Positions 1 through 6,523 of a stretch of 12,765 nt of DNA are shown piece by piece. Below the pieces are notes generated by a model. That model searched no databases. It was not told the DNA's origin and saw only the letters and a list, made by a program, of their open reading frames with translations. Numbering within the stretch: the first letter of the stretch is position 1; the number at the start of each line of letters is the position of its first letter. The stretch is taken from positions 1 through 12,765 of the forward strand of contig JAEEGU010000145.1 in assembly GCA_016280485.1 (NCBI GenBank). Reading direction: 5' to 3'. Position numbers and translations under genes: made by a program. The DNA is from Bacillota bacterium (GTDB lineage: Bacteria > Bacillota > Clostridia > Peptostreptococcales > Anaerovoracaceae).

Positions 1-127
1 TGTCGCTAATGTCAAAGCCGAGAGGCTTCACAAGATGCAGGGTGCTCCCCGTTGCGGCGCAGGTACGTGCTATGTTTCCCGTGTTTGGCGGGATTTCCGG
101 ATTCACAAAAACTATATGTAATGCCAT
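1..127 (-). CDS. trmL: tRNA (cytidine(34)-2'-O)-methyltransferase TrmL, N-terminal part
   Basis: This is the first 42 codons of a gene that runs off the left edge. The translation begins MALHIVFVNPEIPPNTGNIA and continues through RTCAATGSTLHLVKPLGF, which is the N-terminal signature of the SPOUT-fold TrmL family (NPEIPPNTGNIAR, then LHLVKPLGF). TrmL uses S-adenosylmethionine to methylate the 2'-OH of the wobble nucleotide 34 of tRNA-Leu isoacceptors in the cytoplasm. The ATG at 127-125 is preceded by two purine-rich ribosome-site matches (GGAGG and AAAGGAG) within the 18-bp gap after the TetR stop, so it is probably translated from the efflux operon mRNA. The SAM-binding knot lies outside the window, so activity cannot be judged. 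Family assignment is confident because the N-terminus is highly characteristic. Confidence 0.9.
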   Translation of the reverse strand, partial: MALHIVFVNPEIPPNTGNIARTCAATGSTLHLVKPLGFDISD

Positions 128-145
128 TTCTCCTTTGCCTCCGTT

Positions 146-712
146 TTATGCTCCTATCCCGTGCAGAATCACATTCAAAATTTCATCTTCGTTACACTCT
201 TCGGTTGCAGAGGTGAGATAGGTTCCTACAAAGCCTGAGATGCATGTCGCCGTCATTTTCGGCGAAACAACTCTGAATACGCCTTCCTTTATTCCTGCCT
301 CTACAATTTCCATAACCGCTTCGGACTGCATCCTAACGATTTCGAGAACGGCATTCATGATTTTCTCGGCATCCTCGTTACCGGCCTCTATGAATTGTGT
401 CTTCATATCCTCAACATATCTGCCGTATTTGCCGATAAACTGCGCCTCGACCTCAATATATTTGCGAAGCTTGCCCTCCGCACCGGAAGCTGCCCCAATA
501 GAATCTAAAATTTCACGATATTCCTTCGAAACACGGGTCTCAATCAAATACAGCAGGAGGCTCTCCTTGCTCTCGAAATATTCGTAAACCGTGCCTTTTC
601 CGATACCGGCCTTCTTCGCAATGTCTATGATTTTGGTCGTGCTGTAGCCGTTTGAAAGGAACAGCTCAAAGGCCACATCTGCAATCGCATTTTTCTTTTC
701 TGTTTTGCCCAT
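146..712 (-). CDS. TetR/AcrR family transcriptional regulator, probable repressor of the RND efflux operon
   Basis: The 188-residue length is typical of TetR family repressors. Residues about 8-52 form the DNA-binding domain, with AFELFLSNGYSTTKIIDIAK leading into the recognition helix region AGIGKGTVYEYFESKESLL, the standard family signature. Residues about 55-188 form the variable ligand-binding and dimerisation domain, which does not identify the ligand. The gene is third in the operon, 29 bp after the permease stop and 18 bp before trmL. An 18-bp perfect palindrome at 4998-5015, over the operon's predicted start point, is the natural operator, so autorepression relieved by a pump substrate is inferred. 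The ATG at 712 follows an 11-bp tandem duplication, each copy of which contains a GGCAGG ribosome-site-like sequence. The family call is firm; the target and ligand are inferred. Confidence 0.93.
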   Translation of the reverse strand: MGKTEKKNAIADVAFELFLSNGYSTTKIIDIAKKAGIGKGTVYEYFESKESLLLYLIETRVSKEYREILDSIGAASGAEGKLRKYIEVEAQFIGKYGRYVEDMKTQFIEAGNEDAEKIMNAVLEIVRMQSEAVMEIVEAGIKEGVFRVVSPKMTATCISGFVGTYLTSATEECNEDEILNVILHGIGA

Positions 713-718
713 TTTATT

Positions 719-740
719 TTACCTGCCAATTACCTGCCAA
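719..740. repeat. 11-bp perfect tandem duplication carrying the TetR ribosome-binding site
   Basis: The plus strand reads TTACCTGCCAA twice in direct succession (719-729 and 730-740). On the coding strand this is TTGGCAGGTAA twice, placed directly between the permease stop codon (744-742) and the TetR start (712). Each copy offers a GGCAGG sequence as a Shine-Dalgarno element; only the copy nearer the ATG has normal spacing (about 9 nt). The repeat is seen directly; an effect on translation is inference. Confidence 0.9.
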
Positions 741-741
741 C

Positions 742-3700
742 TTATTTTCCGGCTGCGCCGCCGTCCTCGAGTGCCCAGTTTGCCTCGAGCTCCGCAATAT
801 GCTCTTCCTTTACCTGCTTCTTTAATCTGCGACGTTCCTTGCGATGCTCTATCATCGAGTAGATGACAGGAATCAGGAACAGCGTCACGAGTGTGGAAGC
901 CGTAAGTCCGCCGATTACCGAGATACCCATAGGTGCCATCACTTCTCCGCCCTCGCCGATTCCGAGCGAAATCGGAATCATGCCGACGATGGTGGTTGTG
1001 GCTGACATAAGGATTGGCCTGAGTCTCAGCTTGCCTGCCTGCACCAATGCTCCGTCAAGTCCCATTTCGTCCTTGTAGTGATTTACAAACTCAACCAGCA
1101 GGATGGAGTTGTTTACTACAATTCCGACCAGCATGATAAGTCCGAGGAACGAAGTCAGGGACAGTGCCGTACCGGTCAGGAACAGCGCTAGGAACGCTCC
1201 CGTCATCGCAAACGGAACAGCCATCATAACGATGAATGCCATAAGCATCGATTCAAACTGTGCGGCAAGCAGGAGGAATACCAGTGCTATAGCCGCAAGC
1301 AGCGCCAGGAAGAGATCCCCAAACGCATCGAGCATCTCATCGTATGAACCGCCGCTTTCCATAAAATATCCGTCAGGGAAAGGATATTCCTCTACAGCGC
1401 GTACAACCTCAGGCGATCCCGAAAGGATGGTGCTGTTGCTTGTATCAACATTCAAAATCAGCGTTTTTACCTGATTTTCTCTGTATATGTAATTAGGTGC
1501 ATTGTCGTATTTGAAGGTCGCAATCTGACCCACCGGCACATTCTGTCCGTAATTTCCGGCAATGACAACCTCTTTCATCTTGTCCACATCGTCCGCAGCA
1601 TTTGTAAGCGAGAGCACAACATTAATCTGCTCGCCGTCTATATCAACGCGCGTAGCCGTCTTCCCGCCGATTGCGCCCGAAAGGCCGTTTGCCAGCTGAT
1701 AAGCTGTAACTCCGTAGTAAGCCGCAGTGTTTCTGTCTATCAGAACCTGGACCTCCGGAGTACCCTCAGTCAGATCGAGGTCCGCATCGTTAACCTGGTC
1801 CATCTTGGAAAGCTGCACCTCGAGGTCCTGCCCGATTTCCTTTAACCTCTCAAGGTCGTTACCCTTGATCTTGAAAGAAAGGTCGTACGAGCCGAAGTAT
1901 GATGACATCGAGTCGCTGTTTGCGGCCGTAACCTTTGCGTCCGTCATATAGCTGAAGTGCTCTTCAATCTGCTCCGCCATCTCGGTACAGCCGATGCTGC
2001 GTTTATTCGGAGGACAGAGCTTTACCGTAATAGACGAGTTCGAATTCATCGACATCATTGAGAGTCCGTCCGTGGTCATTGCCACATGCTCAGCCTCCGG
2101 CAAAGCCAGAATATATTCCTCGATTTCGGACATGATTTTGTCCTTGCTCTCGAGAGTTGCACCATGCGGCATTTCCACCGTAACGGATATCATGCTTTCA
2201 TCCGAGTCAGGCATGATTTCAACGCCGACAGTTACTATCAGAGCCATAGACAGCACGAAGATTCCAAAGCACATCGCCACAAAGCGTTTCGGCTTTGCGA
2301 GTGCCTTTGGCAGAATCTCGCCGTAGCCTGCCTTTAAGTTTTCGATGAAGCTTGCGAATTTATTAAGTATGCGATATTTATAGCGCTTGTTACCGAATCT
2401 GATGTAGGTCGTATTCGTATTTCCACGCATCACGTTCGCAAAGAGCATCGGAACTATACCGACCGCCACGATGAGTGATGCGAGCAGCGCGATTATTATA
2501 GTCCAGCAGAAATCGCCGAATATCATTCCCGCAAGTCCGCTCGATGCCGCTATCGGCAGAAATACCATGATTGTGGTAAGCGTTGATGCCAGAATTGCCA
2601 GCATGATTTCCTTTGAACCGGCCTTTGCCGCTTCCTCAGGGGATGCGATTTCCTGTTTAAGCCTGAATATGTTTTCCAGAACTACAATAGAGTTGTCGAC
2701 CAGCATGCCGACGCAGATTGCAAGCGCGCACAGCGTTACCATATTAAGCGTCATATTAAGTGCCCGCATGGTAGCAAGCGCCGCTAAAAGCGATGTCGGT
2801 ATGGATATTCCGATAATAAGTGTCGCCCTGACATTTCGCAGGAATACAAACACCACGATAATTGCAAGGATTGCGCCGTAGATTGCGTTCACCGCCAGGC
2901 TGCCGATTGCCGCCTGTATGTATTCTGCCGAGTCATAGCCTACTACAAACGAGCATTCCGGATACTTTTCCTCAAGCTCTTTAAGGGCCTTGTTTATCGC
3001 CTTTGAAACATTTACTGTATTGGCATCGCTTGCCTTTGATATCATGATACCGATAGCGGTGTTTCCGTCTATGCGTGCTATGCCCTTTTGCTCAGCCGGC
3101 TGACGGCTGATTGTAGCAATATCACCCAGGCGCACTATGCTGTAATCCGAAATGCGCACAGGCATTTCACCAATTTCCTCGACACTGCCGAATTTACCGA
3201 CCGTACGAACGATGATGTCTGAGTTTCCCTTTGAAACGGAGCCGTTTGGCAGATTAACATTCTCCGCTGCCATCATCTGTGCCAGTGTTGTAAGGCTCAG
3301 GCCGTAGCCGGACAGCTTTTCCTGTGAAACCTCGACCGCGATTTCTTCGTCAATGCCGCCGTTCACACTTACCGAAGCCACACCCTTTGCTCTCTCGATG
3401 CGAGGCACGATAGTGTCCTCGACCATGCCGTTTAGCTCAGCAAAGGTCTTGTCCTTTGCCGAAACGTAAATCTGCGCCTGAGGCATCAGGCTCATGTCGA
3501 GCTTCATGATGGTCGGCTTGGAGCATTCATCCGGCAGATAGTCTTCCACCAGCTCCAGCTTGTCGCGCATCGCCAGCGTGGCAAAGTTCATGTCCGTGTC
3601 ATATTTGAACTCTATCATTACGATGGAGGTGCCCTCCATGCTGTAGGATATCATTGCGTTCAGGTTTTCAACCGACGCCATCGCCGACTCAATTGTCTCC

Positions 3701-3891
3701 GTCACAAGAGACTCCACCTCTTCAGGTGAGGTGTTGCTGTATGTGGTCATGACCATTGCGTACGGCAGGTCGAAATCAGGCATCAAATCCATCGGGATTT
3801 TGAAAAGCGCCATGAAGCCGAGCACTACCACGATGAGAAGAATCATCACCGTAGCAACCGGTCTTTTGATTGTCAGATTGGATATATTCAT
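742..3891 (-). CDS. RND family multidrug efflux permease (AcrB/HAE1-like)
   Basis: At 1049 residues this is a full-length RND transporter, the proton-driven inner component of a drug efflux pump in the cytoplasmic membrane. It has the family's duplicated layout: TM1 at about 11-30, a large extracytoplasmic loop (about 31-330), six membrane segments (about 332-485), TM7 near 540-557, a second large loop (about 558-855) and a terminal block of segments (about 858-1012). TM4 contains GMLVDNSIVVLENI, so the AcrB Asp-Asp pair is Asp399-Asn400. TM10 contains GIVVNNSILLVEFV, with Asn where AcrB has its relay lysine. Both variants are, from general family knowledge, common in HAE1 homologues outside the AcrB group. 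The charged C-terminal tail (about 1015-1049) is cytoplasmic. The gene starts 15 bp after the adaptor stop. No outer-membrane factor gene is present. Substrate unknown. Confidence 0.95.
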   Translation of the reverse strand: MNISNLTIKRPVATVMILLIVVVLGFMALFKIPMDLMPDFDLPYAMVMTTYSNTSPEEVESLVTETIESAMASVENLNAMISYSMEGTSIVMIEFKYDTDMNFATLAMRDKLELVEDYLPDECSKPTIMKLDMSLMPQAQIYVSAKDKTFAELNGMVEDTIVPRIERAKGVASVSVNGGIDEEIAVEVSQEKLSGYGLSLTTLAQMMAAENVNLPNGSVSKGNSDIIVRTVGKFGSVEEIGEMPVRISDYSIVRLGDIATISRQPAEQKGIARIDGNTAIGIMISKASDANTVNVSKAINKALKELEEKYPECSFVVGYDSAEYIQAAIGSLAVNAIYGAILAIIVVFVFLRNVRATLIIGISIPTSLLAALATMRALNMTLNMVTLCALAICVGMLVDNSIVVLENIFRLKQEIASPEEAAKAGSKEIMLAILASTLTTIMVFLPIAASSGLAGMIFGDFCWTIIIALLASLIVAVGIVPMLFANVMRGNTNTTYIRFGNKRYKYRILNKFASFIENLKAGYGEILPKALAKPKRFVAMCFGIFVLSMALIVTVGVEIMPDSDESMISVTVEMPHGATLESKDKIMSEIEEYILALPEAEHVAMTTDGLSMMSMNSNSSITVKLCPPNKRSIGCTEMAEQIEEHFSYMTDAKVTAANSDSMSSYFGSYDLSFKIKGNDLERLKEIGQDLEVQLSKMDQVNDADLDLTEGTPEVQVLIDRNTAAYYGVTAYQLANGLSGAIGGKTATRVDIDGEQINVVLSLTNAADDVDKMKEVVIAGNYGQNVPVGQIATFKYDNAPNYIYRENQVKTLILNVDTSNSTILSGSPEVVRAVEEYPFPDGYFMESGGSYDEMLDAFGDLFLALLAAIALVFLLLAAQFESMLMAFIVMMAVPFAMTGAFLALFLTGTALSLTSFLGLIMLVGIVVNNSILLVEFVNHYKDEMGLDGALVQAGKLRLRPILMSATTTIVGMIPISLGIGEGGEVMAPMGISVIGGLTASTLVTLFLIPVIYSMIEHRKERRRLKKQVKEEHIAELEANWALEDGGAAGK

Positions 3892-3906
3892 TATTTCTCT
3901 TTCCCC

Positions 3907-4965
3907 TTATTCAACGACCTTTACCCTTTCTCCGTCCTCGACAAAGCTCTGACCGGAGATGATGATACGGTCGCCCTCTTTTACACCGCTTTTGATTTCA
4001 ACGATTTCACCATTGTCGATTCCCTGTTCCACAGGGCAGTAGGTGGCATTTCCCTCTTCATCCACCTTTACAAGCACCGTCACGCCGTTTTTCATCACAA
4101 CCGCATCGCTTGGCACGCAGAGAACGTTCTTTGATTCCTCCGCATTCACGCGAATCTCAGCAAACTGACCGCTCATCAGCTCGCCCGCCGAGTTGTCAAG
4201 CTTTATCGTTACCGGATAAGTGAAGGTCCCGTAGGCCGGTGCCGGTGAGAGTGTGTCCACAACGCCGGTGTAAGCCTTATCCTTGCCGTCGACGTAGACT
4301 TCCACGCTGTCGCCCACGGAAAGAAGACCCGCGATGTATTCGGAAGCAGTGGTGCTTATCTCAAGCTCGTCGGTGTTTGCCACCGAGGCTGCCATGTTGC
4401 CCGCAGCCGCCATGTTGCCGACCGAGACATTAAGGCTTGTCACATAGCCGTCTATTGGCGAAGCCGGGCTAAAGTTCGAATACTGCTCCGAGGCGAGGTT
4501 GTAGCTCTCGCGTGCTGAGATGTAGCTTACGCGCGCGCTGTCGTAGTCCTGCTTTGAAACCGCACCCTCAGCATAGAGCTTTTCCATGTTGTTATAAGTA
4601 TTTCGCGCCAGATCGTACGCCGCCTTTGCCTGGGAAACCGTGCCCGCAACCGTGCCCTTGTCGATTTCGAAAAGAACGGTGCCGGCCTTTACATAGTCGC
4701 CCACCTTGACGTTAACTCTCGTCACCTGACCGGAGGCCATAGGAATGATTGCCGCCTCTTTGGCTGCAGTGATGCGGCCCGACATAGGCGTAGCCTTGCC
4801 GATATCAGCATACTCTACCGTAGCTGTCTTTACTGAGGTGAGCTTTTCGTCCTCCTTGTCCGGCGAAATTTTACCGGCCGCGAAGCTGCCGATTCTGTAA
4901 ATACACAGCACTCCGAGGAGCACTGCAATCAAAATGATTACTATTTTCGTCTTGCTCTTTTTCAA
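3907..4965 (-). CDS. RND efflux adaptor subunit (HlyD/AcrA-type membrane fusion protein)
   Basis: The 352-residue protein has an N-terminal membrane anchor (about 8-25, no lipobox), a first half-lipoyl segment (about 72-102, ASGQVTRVNVKVGDYVKAGT), a short alpha-hairpin (about 107-164), a second half-lipoyl segment (about 168-190, SPIDGYVTSLNVSVGNMAAAG), a beta-barrel (about 200-275) and a membrane-proximal domain (about 280-352). It would link the permease to the extracytoplasmic side. The hairpin tip has Asn126, Leu130 and Ser137; the Leu and Ser fit the RxxxLxxxxxxS motif known from TolC-docking adaptors, but the Arg is replaced. The start is a TTG at 4965-4963: an in-frame stop lies 18 bases upstream, the next in-frame Met is residue 61, and an AGGGGG ribosome site sits 8 nt before it. 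First gene of the efflux operon. Confidence 0.93.
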   Translation of the reverse strand: MKKSKTKIVIILIAVLLGVLCIYRIGSFAAGKISPDKEDEKLTSVKTATVEYADIGKATPMSGRITAAKEAAIIPMASGQVTRVNVKVGDYVKAGTVLFEIDKGTVAGTVSQAKAAYDLARNTYNNMEKLYAEGAVSKQDYDSARVSYISARESYNLASEQYSNFSPASPIDGYVTSLNVSVGNMAAAGNMAASVANTDELEISTTASEYIAGLLSVGDSVEVYVDGKDKAYTGVVDTLSPAPAYGTFTYPVTIKLDNSAGELMSGQFAEIRVNAEESKNVLCVPSDAVVMKNGVTVLVKVDEEGNATYCPVEQGIDNGEIVEIKSGVKEGDRIIISGQSFVEDGERVKVVE

Positions 4966-4973
4966 ATTTCTAT

Positions 4974-4979
4974 CCCCCT
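4974..4979 (-). promoter_or_regulatory. Ribosome-binding site that fixes the TTG start of the adaptor gene
   Basis: AGGGGG on the minus strand lies 8 nt upstream of the TTG at 4965-4963. An in-frame TAA lies just upstream and no ATG occurs in frame before residue 61, so this site decides the non-ATG start. Confidence 0.8.
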
Positions 4980-4997
4980 GTTATGATTTCTTCAAAA

Positions 4998-5015
4998 ACT
5001 GACCCGCGGGTCAGT
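4998..5015. promoter_or_regulatory. 18-bp perfect palindrome, probable TetR operator of the efflux operon
   Basis: ACTGACCCGCGGGTCAGT is its own reverse complement. Its first base on the coding strand (5015) is about 7 nt downstream of the -10 hexamer (5027-5022), so the palindrome begins at the predicted transcription start. Size, GACC/GGTC half-sites and position are typical of TetR/AcrR operators, and the operon encodes a TetR protein. The palindrome is seen directly; binding is inferred. Confidence 0.8.
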
Positions 5016-5021
5016 GTGTTT

Positions 5022-5050
5022 ATTCTACTCTCTATATACCCTCCTGTCAA
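5022..5050 (-). promoter_or_regulatory. Sigma-A-type promoter of the efflux operon
   Basis: On the minus strand a perfect -35 TTGACA (5050-5045) is followed by a 17-bp spacer and a -10 TAGAAT (5027-5022, five of six consensus). The predicted start at about 5015 gives a leader of about 50 nt before the TTG codon. It lies immediately after the terminator of the upstream operon. Confidence 0.85.
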
Positions 5051-5060
5051 TAGGATAAAC

Positions 5061-5084
5061 AAAAAAACCGACCCTTCGGTCGGT
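5061..5084 (-). terminator. Rho-independent terminator of the six-gene operon
   Basis: On the minus strand ACCGACC, loop GAAG, GGTCGGT (7-bp stem, 5084-5067) is followed by a run of T residues (5066-5061). It lies about 30 bases after the GntR stop and insulates the efflux promoter that follows. There is no comparable T-run on the plus strand side. Confidence 0.88.
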
Positions 5085-5115
5085 AATATTTTTCAATATG
5101 TAAAGAGCCTTCGCC

Positions 5116-5781
5116 CTACATCGTGAATCTCTCCTTTGAGGACTTCATGTGAGCTGCCATTGCAATCGCCCCGGCATCCGCATCTCCCGCTTTGATTGCC
5201 TCGAAAATGGCACGGTGCTCCTCAAGCACCAGCGTAAGATAGCTCTTGGTATCAGCCGGAGTTTTCCTAATGTGGCGGAGATACAAAAGATAGGACGAAA
5301 GAGCCTGTTCTATCATTCTGTTGTGCGCCGCCCTGTAAATCAGCTCATGGAAAGCGGTGTTTATGCTGCGCATCTTTTCGAAGTCGTTCTTCATGGTGTA
5401 GAACTTCATAAACTCAAAGGTTTCCTCGAGCTTTTCAAGCTCCTCATCGGTAATGCGCGCAACCGCCCACCTGACAGCCTGCACCTCGTAGGTGCTGCGC
5501 AGCTCGTACATATCGGCTATATCCTGCTCGGTAAATCCAATCACAAAAGCACCGCGATTTGGTATGTTTTCAATGAGACCGTCCTTTTCGAGCTGAAGAA
5601 GCGCCGCCCTCACGGGAGTCCTGCTTACACCGTATTCGTCGCAAATGCGCTGCTCGGTCAGCTTTTCCTTCGGCCTGAGTTTGCCCGTCAGGATATCCTT
5701 TTGGAGAGCCGTGAACAGGTTTTCAGCCAGTGATTTGCTGTTTTTTTGGTTGTTTTCTTTGTCTGTCTGCAGTTTGTACAT
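5116..5781 (-). CDS. GntR family transcriptional regulator, FadR subfamily (FCD domain)
   Basis: The 221-residue protein has an N-terminal winged helix (about 16-82) with the GntR signature LTEQRICDEYGVSRTPVRAA, then LLQLEKDGLIENIPNRGAFV. Residues about 87-215 form an all-helical FCD ligand-binding domain. The metal-site histidines of FCD proteins match His145 (NTAFHELI), His189 (LEEHRAIF) and His211 (MAAHM); the usual Asp four residues before the first His is Asn141. FadR-type regulators usually sense small carboxylates and control nearby catabolic genes, but no such genes are visible here. The ATG shares one base with the stop of the protease gene (TAATG), so translational coupling is likely; its own ribosome site is weak (GGGG, 11 nt away). 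Last gene before the terminator. Target and ligand unknown. Confidence 0.93.
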   Translation of the reverse strand: MYKLQTDKENNQKNSKSLAENLFTALQKDILTGKLRPKEKLTEQRICDEYGVSRTPVRAALLQLEKDGLIENIPNRGAFVIGFTEQDIADMYELRSTYEVQAVRWAVARITDEELEKLEETFEFMKFYTMKNDFEKMRSINTAFHELIYRAAHNRMIEQALSSYLLYLRHIRKTPADTKSYLTLVLEEHRAIFEAIKAGDADAGAIAMAAHMKSSKERFTM

Positions 5782-6494
5782 TAGAAGAATATCCCCAAAA
5801 TAAAGTTATAGATGATTGCAACAAGCGGCGACAGAATGACGTCTGTGACGTTAAACACGATGAGCGCCAGCAGAATCCAAAAGCCGTTGTTATATACGAA
5901 CCAGTAATATCTGGTGTTTCGCAGGTTGAAAATCTGCGTTAAGATGCCGAATCCGTCAAGCGGCGGAACCGGAATCAGGTTGAACACCAAAAGAACGATG
6001 TTGATCTGCACCGTATAGAGCAAAATCAGGCGCACAGTGTCGCCTATGCTTGTGAGCATGAAGCTTGACCCAAATGTAAAGGCCAGCTTTACGATTCCCA
6101 TAAAGACTACCGCAAGCAGGAAGTTCATCGCTACGCCCGCAAGCGATACGAGAAGCTCGTCGCGACGAGGATGGCGGAAGTTTCTCGGATTGATCTGCAC
6201 CGGCACACCCCAGCCAAAGCCCACAAGGGCGAGGCACGCAAGGCCTATCGGGTCGACGTGCGCCTTTGGATTGATGGTGAGCCTCCCCTGGTTTTTGGGC
6301 GTCGGGTCCCCGCACTTTACCGCAACCAAAGCATGGCCGTATTCGTGAAACGAAAGTGCGATGATTACTCCCGGCAGCATGCAGAGTGTGTTAAAGAACC
6401 AGTCCCCAAGACTTCCGTATCTGCCGTTCATTATTGATGTAACAAGCAGCAGCACTATTATAATGGGTAATGGTGATGCTAAATATCTTCTCAT
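5781..6494 (-). CDS. Site-2 protease family (M50) membrane metalloprotease
   Basis: This 237-residue protein is a polytopic membrane protein with the zinc site HEYGH at 50-54 and the distal LIPVPPLDG motif with Asp180 as third ligand. The loop GRLTINPKAHVDPIG (70-84) is characteristic of the short site-2 proteases related to B. subtilis YwhC. No PDZ or CBS domain is present, so it belongs to the minimal group. Members cleave other membrane proteins within the bilayer, but substrates of this subgroup are mostly unknown. Hydrophobic segments lie near 8-22, 38-60, 84-98, 114-138, 152-175 and 205-235. The ATG at 6494 has an AAGGAA site about 7 nt away. The gene starts 29 bp after cardiolipin synthase and overlaps the GntR start by one base. 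Function beyond proteolysis cannot be read from the sequence. Confidence 0.92.
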   Translation of the reverse strand: MRRYLASPLPIIIVLLLVTSIMNGRYGSLGDWFFNTLCMLPGVIIALSFHEYGHALVAVKCGDPTPKNQGRLTINPKAHVDPIGLACLALVGFGWGVPVQINPRNFRHPRRDELLVSLAGVAMNFLLAVVFMGIVKLAFTFGSSFMLTSIGDTVRLILLYTVQINIVLLVFNLIPVPPLDGFGILTQIFNLRNTRYYWFVYNNGFWILLALIVFNVTDVILSPLVAIIYNFILGIFF

Positions 6495-6523
6495 TATGTG
6501 TTTCCTTTTTCTGTGTCCTTTTT

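Noticed and set aside
742..3891. Loss of the AcrB-type proton relay (Asp-Asn and missing Lys) as a sign of an inactive pump
   Set aside because: From general knowledge, the Asp-Asn form in TM4 and Asn-Asn in TM10 occur in many HAE1-type permeases, and the gene is otherwise full length and intact.
4963..4965. Non-ATG start of the adaptor considered as a sign of a broken gene
   Set aside because: A good ribosome site stands 8 nt upstream and the N-terminal membrane anchor is intact, so the TTG is a normal alternative start.
5067..5084. Hairpin with GACC/GGTC arms considered as a second TetR operator
   Set aside because: It has a 4-base unpaired loop, sits upstream of the -35 and is followed by a T-run on the minus strand, so it is fully explained as the terminator of the GntR operon.
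5149..5733. 194-codon open frame on the plus strand
   Set aside because: It lies opposite the GntR gene, whose translation matches a known family throughout; the plus-strand product shows no recognisable domain.
5956..6315. 119-codon minus-strand frame inside the site-2 protease gene
   Set aside because: It is the alternate frame of a gene whose zinc motifs and membrane segments are in the other frame; its Arg- and Pro-rich translation is typical of a shadow.
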